Positions 43,422-54,972 of a stretch of 64,000 nucleotides of DNA are shown in pieces. How positions within the stretch are numbered: the first letter of the stretch is position 1; each line of letters opens with the position of its first letter. A model generated the notes under the pieces. It searched no databases, had not been told where the DNA came from, and worked only from the letters and a program-made list of their open reading frames with translations. The translations under genes and the position numbers were made by a program. Source of the DNA: Trichobilharzia regenti (Eukaryota > Platyhelminthes > Trematoda > Strigeidida > Schistosomatidae); contig OX235264.1 in the NCBI GenBank assembly GCA_944472135.2, positions 124,339,809-124,403,808 on the forward strand, written 5' to 3'.

Positions 43422-43499
43422 CGTTCTGTATGCATAATTCAACTTTTTGTCATTACGCATAATTTCGGGTACTTTGAATAGAATTTTCATTTTAGTTAT
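43422..43499 (-). CDS. M13 peptidase homologue, exon
   Basis: Acceptor TTTATCTTTAAG, 26 codons in phase 0, donor GTGAGT. Reads ITKMKILFKVPEIMRNDKKL, then NYAYRT. It fits the M13 segment (I...IGYP....d...l..Y) between the WMD..TK block and the VNAYY block, and joins VDDR upstream and LKTSYNYL downstream in frame. Confidence 0.8.
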
Positions 43500-43689
43500 C
43501 TTAAAGATAAACGAGAAAAAAAGTAAAATCAACAGACGCAACTTACAAGTAATCAAAAAATTAATAAATAAACTGGTTTAGGTGGAATTTAATCTGTCCA
43601 CCAATACAGAGTTGGTAAGTTAGAACAAGTTGCGCAATCGTTTTGTTGCAGGAACTCACACTTTTATATTTTATTCCTTTGCTTTCTGA

Positions 43690-43910
43690 CAGAAACATGG
43701 AGCTTCTAGCTTTTGTTGTGAAGTTTGAGTAGTAGTGTTACTTCTCGATGAGGTACAGTTGATAGCCTCACGCTCAACCTTCACTCTTTGCAGGGCCTAG
43801 TACCCCGGGCAGGTGAGGTTTAAGGGTGCACTAGCTAAAGATCGAATCTCGGACCACCTCTAGCGTGGTTAACAAGAATTCTAACTCTTAACCACCAATG
43901 CCCAAACTTA
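43690..43910 (-). mobile_element. Family 3 SINE
   Basis: Same order as 3605-3840: ATGGAGCTTCTAGCTTTTGT region at left, head with GGTGGTTAAGAGTTAG in reverse and GGTCCGAGATTCGATC as B box at right. Confidence 0.65.
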
Positions 43911-44039
43911 CATTTAGTTGGGGTAAATTGTTTCGGTACGGCTTAGTACGGAGTAATGCAGTTTGTTGCAAAATAAAACGACTGAAAGCAAATTCTTGTT
44001 TTCAAAGGGGAGTCAGTCACTTTCTTTATATGAGTCAAA

Positions 44040-44420
44040 GAGTTGGAGGGTCACGAAAAGCATTTCCAACAAGATGATGAGTAAGGATTAGCAGCAAGGA
44101 ACCTTGGCAGTCAACAAACTAACCAAGAATCGGTTACTTAACGAAAATTTTTAAAAAACATAGATGGATCGGACACACTCTAAGTAGACTGTTGACTGAG
44201 ATGGCTCACCAAATCATCTCTCGAGTGGAACATAGATAAGACATGATAAGGTGTGGGTTGCTCCGAAAGTGACTTTTAGGAGATGATGTGAGGGGGATAG
44301 AAGAGCTGATAACGAGTGGAGCCGTCTAATGGGGATAGCAGAGAAAAGGATGAAGTAGAGGTTTGCTGTTGAAGCTCTTTGTTCCACTTGGAACTCTGGC
44401 GATCGATAATAATAATAAAC
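44040..44420 (+). mobile_element. RTE-like LINE 3' end
   Basis: AAGGATTAGCAGCAAGGAAC, GGATCGGACACACTCTAAGT and the tail GAACTCTGGCGATCGATAAT match the final block at 35390-35725. Faces the reversed copy at 44450. Confidence 0.6.
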
Positions 44421-44449
44421 TAGTTGTTACTGACTTATCAAACTGCCTA

Positions 44450-45180
44450 GGTAATAATTATTATTATTTTCTTTAATTCCTAGAGGAACATATAGCTTCA
44501 GCCACACGTCTTCATTGCATTCAGTTCTCTGCTAGAGTTTTCACCTGCCTCCAAATCTGCTCACACGTTTCCATCTCCTCTTCACATGACCTCCTCCACG
44601 TCACCCTTGCACTGACGAGAAACTCACCTCTTTCCTTTCAGGTTCCACTCGAGGGCTTGTCTAGAGATGTCACTTGCTGGTTTCCTCAGAGTATGGCCAA
44701 TCCATCTCCATTTCTGCCTGCTTATTTGTTTCACAATCAGTTCCTGCCATGTTGGTTCACTCATTGCCATCTGGTCTTGACTATTTAGCGAAGACAACCG
44801 TTGATGAAGGTCTGAAGTTTGTTTGAGATGCTCTTTATGACGCACCAAGTCTCTGATCCGTATGGTAAGTAGCACTGACTTCACATTGGAGTTGAAAATC
44901 CGGATCTTATTTTTGATGCTGAGTGCTGTTGACCTCCACACAGACTTAAAAGTAATGAAAGCGTGTCTTGCTCTTCCGATTCTGGTTTTGATATCCTAGT
45001 CAGTTCCGCCTGTAGTTGAGACGATGCTTCCCAGGTAGGTGAAAGAGGTTGTTTCTTTCAGGTTCCTCCCATTCATGCTGGTCGATTGGTTGTTTTCTCG
45101 CTTTAATTTAATCTGTCATCTCTTTGTGGCCGTTTCTTTGAAGGTCAGACCACATATCTACGAATCGTATCCGCCCAAGC
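44450..45180 (-). mobile_element. RTE-like LINE, C-terminal part
   Basis: On the - strand 44941-44624 reads WRSTALSIKNKIRIFNSNVK, SVLL, then WQELIVKQISRQKWRWIGHT and LRKPASDISRQALEWNLKGK, the highly typical RTE C-terminus (RRWKWIGHTLRK.....RQAL.WNP.GKR). Upstream to 45180 the TYLGSIVS-type block (CTACCTGGGAAGCATCGTCT) is present. One frameshift splits the frame near IRI..RDLVRHKEH. Confidence 0.78.
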
Positions 45181-45460
45181 AAAGTCTGCTGTGTGATTGG
45201 TTGTTGAGTTAGTCTTTGTTCTTGTTTATTTTCTCATGACCCTTATTTGGGAGGTAAACAGTGACGTGAATTGCTGTCTACCAATTTTGGCTAACAAACT
45301 GCTCTCACCACACTGTGGTGTGAATAATTTCAGTCTCCAAAGCAAACCGTATTGGTTAAATTCTGCCTCATCGAACTGTGTAGATCGCAAATTGCCAGTT
45401 TTCTCAAATAGCTGGCTAGCCGGAAATTGGATGGTTTGAATTGATTCAGCTGAGTCACAT
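45181..45460. repeat. Unclassified dispersed repeat
   Basis: 45185-45310 is related to the reverse complement of 30150-30290. No protein motif or pol III box seen. Confidence 0.4.
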
Positions 45461-45655
45461 TAGGCACACCGCTGACGACCTTAACTTCAAGCGAGAGGAA
45501 TGGCTTTCTGGCGTGTAGGTCACTTCTAACTGCTCAGCTAGCAAGCACTACTTGTTGGTATGATTGATACATATACTTGCTTATGCTGATTATTTAGTAG
45601 TATATAGTTTTACGCAAAAAAATCCAGGAAAAGTCTGTCAATAAAAATAACTTAC

Positions 45656-45754
45656 TCTGTCGTCAACATCTTTCTTTGTTTGTTCATCCATCCATGGAAT
45701 TTGTTTTAAATGGCCCTTTAAACTTTTTCTTAGATAGTTTGTAATCTTTTCAAC
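45656..45754 (-). CDS. M13 peptidase homologue, exon
   Basis: Acceptor TTATCTTCAAG, 33 codons in phase 0, donor GTAAG. Reads VEKITNYLRKSLKGHLKQIP, then WMDEQTKKDVDDR. It corresponds to the strongly conserved M13 block (v..m...ir..f...l..l.WMD..Tk..a..K). Length and phases agree with both neighbours. Confidence 0.88.
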
Positions 45755-45899
45755 CTTGAAGATAACCAATTAAAAAAATACATATGATACGGGAGCTTGT
45801 TAAGGAATAGGCGAAGGGAAGTTAATGTGAATCAGTGTTAATTGCCGAGTTCTTATTTCTGTCAGTCACTGTCAAGATCGCTGAATAAGACAAATCTCA

Positions 45900-46655
45900 T
45901 ACTTCAAGACTCTGCCAACAGTCAATAACTGACTTCAGCTGGTATGCCGTTAGACACTAAGAGAAGAATTCAGAATTTAAAACAATTAGATCCCATTATG
46001 AATTTAGATAAAGCAATAAGAAGACGTAAGTTGTCTATCTGAATCGTGTAATGTGCATTTGTGCAACAAGCATTTCGAACAATCTGATCATACACGGACT
46101 TGTCATAGGAATGTGTATATGTGAAATTAATAAAGAGTAAAGAGGTGAGAAAGTAGACTTAGGTAAAGTTAAAAGGACCTACTGAAGGTCAAAATAACAA
46201 TGAAGATCACTAATCCAAATAACGGAGGTAATAGTTCATCTACTCTGGTGTGTATCAAAACAAATTTTACCAAGGAACGTGGTTTAGTGTGATGATGACG
46301 GATTGTTGCTTTCAACGCATAAAGATGGTTTAAACTTTTTCATTGCCAGCTAGAGCTTCCACAAAAATTTAGGATACCCTCAATGTGTCCTCATAACTTG
46401 TCCTAAGTCCATTTTTTCATCTCTTAACTCTTTTTTAATTTCATATATATTCCTGTGAAAGGTTCGTGTGTTATCAGATTGTTCGAAATGTGTTGCGCAA
46501 CCACACATTAAACGATTCAGATAAATCACGTCTTCTTATCACTCTATCTAAATTCGGAAATTATCATTTTTCAAATTTGGATCATAAACTTTGTCAGTCT
46601 TATGCTAAATGCGGAAAAAATAATTGTTTGTTAGACGCTACTGAGCATCACCATC
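45900..46655. repeat. PLE-associated fragments
   Basis: 46090-46360 matches 1600-1800; 46426-46500 matches the 66-bp insert at 38855-38920 and is followed by a short frame (LNDSDKSRLLITLSKFGNYH) of unknown origin. These are taken as non-coding or 5' parts of a PLE family. Confidence 0.4.
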
Positions 46656-47115
46656 AGTTAAAGAACCATTGAAATCTAGGTAGTACTGCAGAGCTATTTT
46701 GTCCTTATTCAGGATTTTCCAGAACTACTCTGTCATGAACAACCTTACTCACTAGGGGTTGAACCTAGGTTCTTCAGGTTACGAGGCGAGTTCAATTCTT
46801 TGGATCCAATCCAGTGGTCTTTGAGCTCCAGTGTCACCCAGTCAGCAACAAATCTAGCATGTAATCGGTGAGTATCTGTTCTCACGCTCAAGTTTGTGAA
46901 CTCAATTGATCACAACTTTCCTACTAGAACCTAAGGCAACTTTGGTTACGAAATGACGTCAGCTAGAGAACCATCAGAATCCAGGGATTACTGGACAGCT
47001 GCTATATATCTGTTTGTGACTCTTCAGCAATACACACCTATAACCAACACCACCACCAGAGATCAGACGTATGACCTCCAGATTACAAAGTGAGCCCAAT
47101 AAAATCCCTGCCAAT
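46656..47115 (-). mobile_element. Two family 2 SINE copies
   Basis: 46656-46800 has GTACTGCAGAGCTATTTTGT and GGGTTGAACCTAGG at the B-box position; 46960-47110 has ACTGGACAGCTGCTATATAT and GACTCTTCAGCAATACACAC (reverse core TTGCTGAAGAGTCACAAAC). Both diverged. Confidence 0.55.
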
Positions 47116-47139
47116 CAAAACGTGATGATTGGAATGGTT

Positions 47140-48010
47140 TTTAAATTGTCATAAGAATGGATACTGAACAGAGAGTATTCTTTTCGATAGCCCCTTCATC
47201 ATCAGGCTCTACAGTTATACATACATTATAGTGAATGAATGAATTAGTGTTTTGAACGACATTAATGTTTAAATAACATCAAATCAATAATATTGATAGA
47301 TTACAGCTGAATCACATCAACATAAAATAAGCTGAATGTCAGAAGAATTAGGGAAGATAATATTACAAATTCATGAGTTTCTCCTGCAGGCCAGGGCAAC
47401 TGTAGGGGCTGTACTTGCTTCTTTTGAACACAGAGCGCTGGTTGTTTGAGGCAAATTGCAATAGCCTCTTCAGTTTGGAGCATGCGGTGGTTCGATAATT
47501 TTGGCAATTTACTAAGCACCCGGCAGATGATAGAGAAGGATTCTTCAATGCTGTCTGGCTTTGTGGCCGATTTGAACCAGATGGTCCATTATCGAACTGT
47601 TAATGGTTTTCACTACACCTTTACTTAGCCATACTGGGAGATGTTCTCAAGCACAAAAAATCAGGTTCCTAGAGCAACGGCCAGTATAACTCGCCCGACA
47701 AGCGCAGCTGAATTGGTAGAAACAATTTGAAATGGTTAGTCTAAGTACTTCATTTTCAAGTCGAGGTAGCACCATCGGTCGTGTAGAGAATAATGCGTGT
47801 AATTCACTGGCATTAAAAGTCCTTTGAAATGATTTTCTTAATTTCCTCATAATTATCTCACTTAGTATATCACTCTTGAATTGTAGTCGTATATAAAGTG
47901 GTTTCTTGTTTAGAGATAGTGAATTGTCGTTTTCCGCTTTGTCTGTCATGTGTTTCTTGATAAATTTTTCGGGATAGCCATTTTCGATCAAAGTATCATA
48001 TACAATGCTT
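47140..48010 (-). mobile_element. Penelope-like element, GIY-YIG region and 3' end
   Basis: On the - strand 47991-47647 reads MIENGYPEKFIKKHM, YIRLQFKSDILSEIIMRKLR and LTISNCFYQFSCACRASYTG with the GIY-YIG signature, then after a frameshift a C-terminus with AEEAIAICLKQPALCVQKKQ-type residues (47301-47519) ending LPWPAGETHEF. The 3' tail down to 47150 holds CCTGATGATGAAGGGGCTAT and CGAAAAGAATAC. Confidence 0.72.
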
Positions 48011-48094
48011 AATTCATCTTCAATAACAATTGGTTGAATATAGTAAAGAGTGGTGGGGGCGGGGGGAGGAGTATGAGAGTCACTGCTAACTTAC

Positions 48095-48302
48095 CTCTTT
48101 TTCTGTCTCATTATGTGAATGTTTTTCAACGTAGATAGCACCAAGAACAGTATCGAATAATTCATGAGTTACAAAAAAGCATTCCAACTCCATAACATGC
48201 TCTGTATAATAATAGTAGGATAGGTGGAGCATATAATACTCATAGGATAAATGCCAGGCATATGAGTCTAGAACACTCCATAGCATATAGTTATTCATGA
48301 TT
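48095..48302 (-). CDS. M13 peptidase homologue, most 5' exon found
   Basis: Acceptor CTGTTTTTACAG, donor GTAAG; one base completes a codon from an earlier exon, then 69 codons: IMNNYMLWSVLDSYAWHLSY, then HLSYYYYTEHVMELECFFVT and HELFDTVLGAIYVEKHSHNE, TEKE. This is the M13 block L.nYl.W..v......Ls......y......g.......C...v......A.G..yv. The product is a type II membrane or secreted zinc-metallopeptidase homologue in the family; no signal or membrane segment is visible because the 5' exons lie further right or outside the window, where repeats dominate and I could not recognise them. Confidence 0.85.
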
Positions 48303-48329
48303 CTGTAAAAACAGAAAATTAAAAAAATA

Positions 48330-49060
48330 GTTAACGTTGGCTTCAGAAATCACCGTAAGACTTTTCAAACCTTGATGAGGAATTGACGTCACAAAAAAAA
48401 AAAACAAACGAAATTACTTCACTCAGTTGCCTCTGTGTCAACCGAAAGACTCAACAACGTGAGTAGATAAAACTAACATCATCAACAAAATAAGTTGCAA
48501 TGACTACAAAAAACACTACATTGGTCAAAGTAGACGTCGTTCGTATCCACAAACATACACTAACCGTCAAAAGACACGACATCCACTCCCTCATATTGCC
48601 TCACTGCAAACAGACAACCATGGACATCAGTTTGACTGGAACAACCAGCGTTCAAATGTTAGACAGAAGAAACACCGAGAATACTAGGGATTGTTAAGAA
48701 GCCAGCCTGGTATTTCAGTGAATCGTCAATCAATAGACATATTGACATGGATAAAATATTTACTAATAGGTAAGAAAGAAACCTCACACACAAAGGGCTA
48801 ACGTTCATGTCAAGGAAACAATTAGTTCCGATACAAGTAGCCCCTAGAGAGTGTGAAAACACACGAAAATCACCGATCACGTTCAAGGTGATCCACTAGG
48901 AGGGATGACTAATAAATTCTTGGAGAAATCTAAAAGATCACTTCAATTCAAATTAAAGTCTGCGATGACGGAAGATGTTGCCTAGAGGTGACGACAATGA
49001 AAGCTTCCCAAATAAACTATCCAGCTCAGGGAACACAACCATGTGAAAATAGGTTCGATT
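48330..49060 (+). mobile_element. Family 2 PLE, GIY-YIG and 3' end
   Basis: Same order as 12960-13640: VRLFKP, TNIINKISCNDYKKHYIGQS (41700-type GIY-YIG), then QPGISVNRQSIDI and the 3' end with AATTCAAATTAAAGTCTGCG and GCTTCCCAAATAAACTATCC. Frames broken. Confidence 0.72.
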
Positions 49061-49099
49061 TCATTCAGAATAAACACATTCCATTAAAAATTATGGGTA

Positions 49100-49560
49100 G
49101 CAATTCTACCGTAGTGGAGCGATTCGATTAGTCTGAGCTCCGTCTTTTGCCTTCAGAAATGACTGTGCATTTTTCTTCGATTATCTGGCTAAGATCTAAT
49201 GGCAAAAAACCCTACATTAATCTGTGCGATGATTATTCAATACCATCAGAAGCATTATTTTCCTTGCTAAGTTGGCGAGAAGATGAGACACTTAGGAGAA
49301 AAGTGTGTAGAAAAATCATATCTTCAGGGCAATTTAGGCACTTCTTTTTCATTACATGCCCATTATATATTTATAATAAGTCTTACTGAATGTCTTACGA
49401 GGAGAGCAGAAGGATATGTACAGATTATCACTTACAAATGGAATTTGAATAGAATGATGATTCTTTGACGGAGACATAAACAAACGTATAGAAACATTGT
49501 ATAGAAAACCTGAGACAACGTCAGCGCAGATCTTGTCAAGTAAGAGTTTGTTCCAGGTAT
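49100..49560. other. Unassigned sequence with an 80-codon + frame
   Basis: The frame 49147-49389 (MPSEMTVHFSSIIWLRSNGK, CRKIISSGQFRHFF) has no recognised motif and no splice signals that would link it to M13. Likely chance or old repeat. Confidence 0.3.
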
Positions 49561-49569
49561 TAACCAGAA

Positions 49570-50320
49570 GTATAAGTAGAATGTTCGTTTGGGGTGAGTG
49601 CGACCAGACAACTTGGTCAATGTGTTACAGAATATATCTCATCAAGGTTTGAAATAGGATAGACAGAAACCATCCATACCTCCATTTCATCACATTTAAC
49701 TGATAATGGTTATTTAGTGGAGAAAATGAAAGCATTCAAGGTGATTCATCAAGTCCCACCTAATCTTTTCAACAGACTTCGTATTCGTCTACTGCATATA
49801 GCTGAAATGATAGGCGTTCGGACTGAGAAGCTTGAACTATGCATTAAAAAGATGTGCGTACAGCCATTATGACTCTTTTGATGACCTACTAAGACCTAAC
49901 GAAAACGATAATGTCAACACCGACCCTTACATTAACTCTTAATCTTTCTCTTATCATCCCTTAATCTTATGAACTATTTATTAAAATATAGTTTATTTAC
50001 TTCCCTTATAATCTAGCATTGCTCAGTTGTTCCACTTATTTTTCTTAGCCTCTATCGATTACTACGTCAATCTGAACATACTGATTTGTTTATTCATGCT
50101 GTTTTTCATTATTCTTGTTTTCACAGATCGCTCCCCTTTTTCATCATGTTAAAGATAGAATAATTATTGTCGTGACTAATTTCGCAATTTATATGCATAA
50201 TCTCACTATAATACTGAGGGATTACCATAGTTTATGTTTATTATTAAATGGGAAAGTTTATTTATTTTTTTGTTAAGCCTGATGAGATTTAATTGAAAAC
50301 AAAATTGTACTCTTGAGTGT
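49570..50320 (+). mobile_element. Penelope-like element, C-terminus and 3' end
   Basis: At 49729 onward the frame reads KAFKVIHQVPPNLFNRLRIR, LLHIAEMIGVRTEKLELCIK, the PLE C-terminal block, ending KMCVQPL. A non-coding 3' region of 400 bp follows and contains AAGCCTGATGAGATTTAATT and GAAAAC at 50275-50300. Confidence 0.65.
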
Positions 50321-50589
50321 GTTGTTCTAAATTTAACCATATATTAGTAATCTACTTAATTGCATTACAGTAGCTTATGATATTAAAGCAAATTTGCACG
50401 CTTTCTATGTCACTTCATTGATTTATCATTTTAAAGATCAGTCCACGAAATATCTGAACTTTAAACAGTATCTAATCCATACAAATTCAAGTAGAAAACT
50501 TTAATATTTAAGTAGGGTTGAAGTTAAACAGGTATTCAACTAACACATTCAGTACCAAGTATTGAAGAAATAATGAGAACTATAATTTT

Positions 50590-51040
50590 CTATAGTTGGC
50601 TCGTAAGGATTATTTTTTTTTACGGGTTGATCACGGATTGATATCAGTTAGAGAACCGTTGAAAACCAGCGTTGGTGAGGGGCGTCCTGGACAGCTGTTT
50701 CATCCTAGTTTGAGAATCATCGGTAGTACACACACATCGTCAGTGTTTGAACCCAGGACCGTATGGTTACAAGGCAAGCTAGCTCGTATAGCATTCATTG
50801 GTCGGAGTCGCCCTAATTCACGAATTGGTAGAAGTTAAAATTCATGCTCTGGCCATTGAATTGCGTCCCAGTGGCTGAATGGTATACGAGCCAGGTTGCC
50901 TTGTAACCGGAAAGTCCTGGGTTCGAACCCTGACAGTGGGTGCTTACTGCTAATGATTCACAAACTAGGCTGTCCAGTACACCATGGTGGTTTGCACTGG
51001 TTCTCTAACTGATATCAATCCGTTATCAACTCGTAAAAAC
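50590..51040. mobile_element. Family 2 SINE inverted pair
   Basis: A - copy (50600-50810) and a + copy (50865-51040) face head to head; the + head reads GTCCCAGTGGCTGAATGGTA and GGGTTCGAACCCTGACAGTG. The spacer contains the AATTCACGAATTGGTAGAAG block that precedes the head in the long copy at 39965-40000. Confidence 0.65.
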
Positions 51041-51375
51041 GATAATTACAAAAAGTTAGACACATCAAAAGTCAAATAAGTTGAAAATACGGAGGTGAAA
51101 CGAAATATTAAGAGAATAGGAATGTAGTGGCACATAGAAACTTTCATAGTATTATGTCCGAACATTTGTACCTCACTACGCTAATATCAATACCATGGAT
51201 ACCAGTGCCTCCATATATTATAAACCGGGGAGAATAAAAGGGCTGATTATTTTGCTAATGTACACAGTAATCTGTAGATCTAACACTTGACGCCATCCCT
51301 ATCACACCGAACGCAGGTGGACCAGATATGATATCATCCCGTTTCTGTCCTCGGTAATACGAGAATATGATGTCT
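51041..51375. other. Unassigned sequence
   Basis: No gene or secure repeat match. Confidence 0.3.
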
Positions 51376-51379
51376 CACA

Positions 51380-51640
51380 ATGACTTCTAGGCCTATCTGA
51401 TGAGATGCAAGGCATGGAGAGTTGAAAAGAGAGAGGTTGTTTAGAGTGAGACCTTATGGATTAGGACCATTAATCACATGAGCTCAGGTATCTGTCAACT
51501 AATGTATTAACAAGCTAACTTAGTAGCACACAAGTTGCCCTACTGACAACCTTGAATACCCTACGCAACATGGCGTAATCCTTTCTGAGTAGTAGCCTAA
51601 AAAGGACACTAAGAGAGAGAGGCGGGAGTTAACAAACTCT
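51380..51640 (-). mobile_element. Diverged CR1-like LINE 3' piece
   Basis: GATGAGATGCAAGG, then TGCCCTACTGACAACCTTGA and ACATGGCGTAATCCTTTCTG parallel 31980-32170 (GGAGATGCAAGG, CACCCTACTGACCGTCTTC, TGTGACATAGTC), in the same orientation but very diverged. Confidence 0.5.
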
Positions 51641-51879
51641 AACAAACTTCATTGGTTAGTGCTGAATTGTGATCTGATCATCACTACGACGAATAGAATA
51701 AAAGGAAGAAAGGTGAACCGTAGGGTGGCGAGAAAGGGCTTTTTAAGATTTCTGATCTCCACCGTCTGGCTAGCGGAATATGCAAGTCTCATTAGATGAA
51801 TTCTAACTACTTGTGTTTGACACTGCTAATATGTCTTTTCTATTCAGTGGCATAAAGAGGCGTCTATAATGTATTATCT

Positions 51880-52300
51880 ATTATTGTCCCCTTGGGTTTC
51901 AAGTGGAACATAGGGCTTCAACAACACATCTCCGCTTTATTTGGTTTTTCTGCTGTCTTGTTTGACTAGCCACATAATTGTCTATAATCTCTGATTTTCC
52001 CTGAACAAGATCTCCTCTATTACGCTTTTGGATTTTCCACTCATCATTTTCATTTCAGCTCCCACTTCAGCGATGGCCTGGCATGCGATGTCATTCGATG
52101 TAAGAGTGTGCCCAATATATCCCATATTCTCTTCTACAAAAGAAGTGTTGAGTAGTGGGTTCTTGATAGCATCACGATTGCCTATAGTCTCTGATCTACT
52201 CGCACAGTCTTCTCCATGTTATCCTTGGACGACTCGCCAGTCGTTTCCTTCTAGGGGAGAATGGGTCATCTCTAATACAAATAAAGTTAAACAGTGAAAC
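51880..52300 (-). mobile_element. RTE-like LINE 3' end
   Basis: CCCCTTGGGTTTCAAGTGGA and AACATAGGGCTTCAACAACA mark the reversed 3' tail, followed by the GATGGCCTGGCATGCGATGT block, which is the reverse of the conserved C-terminal segment also found at 57215-57250. Confidence 0.6.
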
Positions 52301-52462
52301 TGACTCATCGCTTGTAATACAAAAAGAAAGAAGAAAATATTTCACAGTCGTATACGCTGCTGGTTCAGGAGTAGAGTACTTATCAGAGAAAAGGGAAGGT
52401 GGTTTGAAATGAGACTAGAAACTTCACTCAGTAGAAAAACCAACACCACTGCTAACGGATAT

Positions 52463-52705
52463 ATGTCGGTGGCACAGCGGTAGAATGCTCGCTGACAATG
52501 ACTCATGTGGTCTGTGGTTCTATTCCCAACCGGCACACTCATTTACCTCCTTAAACCAGTAATAGGACTAGTAAAGAGGAAAGGATAGGCATGAGGATAG
52601 CAAACCCATCTTGTAAAAATGAACATCACTGCTACAGAAACTTCAAGTCTCTAGCTTGAAGGTGCCCTATGTTCCAGTGGGAACGTGAAGGAATAAAAAA
52701 AGCCG
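52463..52705 (+). mobile_element. Family 3 SINE
   Basis: ATGTCGGTGGCACAGCGGTA (A box), GGTCTGTGGTTCTATTCCC (B-box position), AGTAATAGGACTAGTAAAGA, CTGCTACAGAAACTTCAAGT and GGGAACGTGAAGGAATAAAA. Confidence 0.75.
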
Positions 52706-52869
52706 CTAACAGATAATTTACAAAATGAAGACGTATATTCTAGTTGGAATGCAGGGAATGATCAGGCATCATCCGCGAATAATCTGAGATTTATTACTGA
52801 CTCAGGGCTTTCCTTCCCAAAAGCCACACACACAGAAAACGTTTATCCGAACCGATTTATTGACAGGAA

Positions 52870-53430
52870 CACGAAAGATAAGCAGTCAAAACTGGTCAGT
52901 GACTCAGTTCCCCCCAAAACACTATATTCATGAACTTGAAATTCAAGGGTGAGCAGGCTTCAGATATTCTCAAAAATCGTCTCCGTCGATCAGTCAGTAA
53001 GACACTGTTTGCTGAAAAATTACAAATAACATTAACCCGCCGTAAGTTGTTCCCCATCTCCATGAAAGATAAGCCTCCCGTCTGGCCGCCTCCATGTGCA
53101 TCTATCAGTTCATCTGCACTTCCTGTGGGGAAAGGTATACTGGCCGTGGCCAAAGAACACTTTGAGTACGCTATGGTTTTACAAGGAAGAAAGAAAGGAT
53201 GAACGAAGCTCTGTTTAACAGCACTTGATCAACTTCAGTCAATCTACAAACCTTGACCATGATTTAAAGATCATCTGTCGAATTCAGGTTAACTTGCCAC
53301 TTTTTCTTCGTTTCAAACTTCCAAAGACAGCGCAGGCCTTGTCGATTCATGAGTTCAAACAAAACCTTTGTGTGCATAAGAAGTACGTACAATCCCTATT
53401 TCTACGATGGCCGTAGAGAGATAAACATTT
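52870..53430 (+). mobile_element. Penelope-like element, linker and GIY-YIG end
   Basis: NLKFKGEQASDILKNRLRRS, VSKTLFAEKLQITLTRRKLF match the family 1 linker at 41761-41880. A frameshift then breaks the GIY-YIG domain, and the C-terminus is recovered in other frames near 53250-53410 (IICRIQVNLP, SIHEFKQNLCVHKKYVQSLF). Confidence 0.7.
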
Positions 53431-53638
53431 GTTTATTAATTTGTATTTATTTAATTTATTTAGTTAATCTGTGTACCTTTCCCTCATTACTGCGATTGCT
53501 TTTATTACTTTACTCACTCTGCACTGTTTCCACTTGACCCACTTGCCATTCTTAATCAAAATTGTTTTTGCAATGTCGAATTCTATCTCGTTCAATTTCA
53601 CAAAATTTCACGAAACGTCTTATATTAGCCTGATAATC

Positions 53639-53870
53639 CAGCGTCGGTGGCACAGCGGTTTGCACGCTCACCAACCATGCACATGGTCCGGGATTCGATC
53701 CCTGGCCGGCGCACTCCTTTACCTCGCTAAGCCAGTAGTGAGACTAGTAAAGAGGAAAAGTTGGGCATGAGGATAGCAACTCCATCCTGTAAAAATTAAC
53801 ACTGCTACAGAAACTTCAAGCCTATAGCCTGGAGCCCTAGGTTCCACTGGGAACGTGAAGAAAAAAAACT
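53639..53870 (+). mobile_element. Family 3 SINE (best copy)
   Basis: GCGTCGGTGGCACAGCGGTT (A box) and GGTCCGGGATTCGATCCCTG (B box), then CTCGCTAAGCCAGTAGTGAG, TGCTACAGAAACTTCAAGCC and GGGAACGTGAAGAAAAAAAA with an A-rich tail. Reference copy for the family in this window. Confidence 0.8.
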
Positions 53871-53879
53871 AACACGTCG

Positions 53880-54972
53880 TCGTCGAACGGTCAAATCTCT
53901 ACCTCAACTTTATTGACTTCGCAAATGCCTTCCATAGAAAGAGTGGACCGAGATGTAATTTGGTAACTGCTTAAACACTATGGCGTACCCCAATTCTTTG
54001 TCAAACTTATATAACAACTTACTTTATGACAATGCCACGTGTCAGTCAAATGATCCACAGCGGAAAACTCAGATGGGCACTCCAAGTGAATACAGAAGTA
54101 AGACAAGCTGGCTGTTTACCTAATATCACCGATGATATTCTTATTTGTGGTGGACTGGATTATGCGTCAGGCTGTGTGTTGGGGAGGAGGAGTCAGGAAT
54201 AAGAAGATTCTAGAAGATTTGGATGTCGCAGATGATATATGTTTAATGTCACACAAACTCGAAGACTCATAGGCAGGCGAAAACCAACAAACTGGCTGAA
54301 GAAGCAGTACAGGGAACACAGAACTGCAGGTGATACAGAGAAGACTGAAGATAACCAACCAACGAACGGCGACAACAGCAATCAGCGCCAAACACCATCA
54401 ACGGGAGAGATTTAACAGAGGTTTCTTCCTTCACGTATCTAGAAAGCATCGTTTCAACTAGATGCAGTCGGAACGAACAAAGATGTCAAAGCCAGTCAAC
54501 CAGAATCGGAGACGCAATATACGCAGGGCTTCATCAACCTGAAACCAATTTGAAAATCTTCCGCTGTCACTCAGCATAAAGAAACAAGATTCGCATTTTC
54601 AATACCAATATGAAGTCGGTTCTTATATACGAATCACGAATAGGATTTCCAACAGCCAGTTGCAGACGTTCATCAACATCTGCCCCCTTCGCTGGCTCCA
54701 TACTGAAGATCATATGGTTTGCCTAGAATAAATTAGTAACAACAAACTCTAGGAACAAACCGAGCAAGAGCTAATCTCTCAAAAAAACATATATGAGAAA
54801 ATAGAGATGGATTGATCGGGCGTACATTGAAGAGGCTGACGAATGCCATCTCGCGTCAAGCTCTCGATCGAGTGGAATTCCAAATTGGGAGCGACTGGTG
54901 GAGGAAATCGTGTGTACAGGAGGAGGTGAGAGACTGTAGTCAGTCGTGGGCCAGCTGAAGAAGACCATAGAA
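53880..54972 (+). mobile_element. RTE-like LINE, RT core to 3' region, left of a PLE insertion
   Basis: Broken frames give the RT palm: NLYLNFIDFANAF-type block (53900), then LLKHYGVPQFFVKLI, the VRQAGCL position (54105, usual VRQGCLLSP), and LEDLDVADDICLMSHKLED-type active site (usual FADDI.L). The TYLESIVS block is at 54430. The copy continues after the PLE at 56446-56515 with GATAGGACAAAGTGGAGACG and the tail ACAATAATAA. Dead copy. Confidence 0.75.
54961..54972. repeat. Target site duplication, left (AAGACCATAGAA)
   Basis: The same 12 bases recur at 56434-56445. Joining the flanks across one copy restores the RTE 3' sequence seen at 35630-35660. Confidence 0.85.

Noticed and set aside
53471..53770. 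99-codon + frame as a host gene
   Set aside because: It spans the PLE 3' non-coding region and the head of a SINE and has no motif.
54167..54449. Overlapping - strand frames of 60-74 codons
   Set aside because: Antisense shadows of the RTE RT region at 53880-54972.
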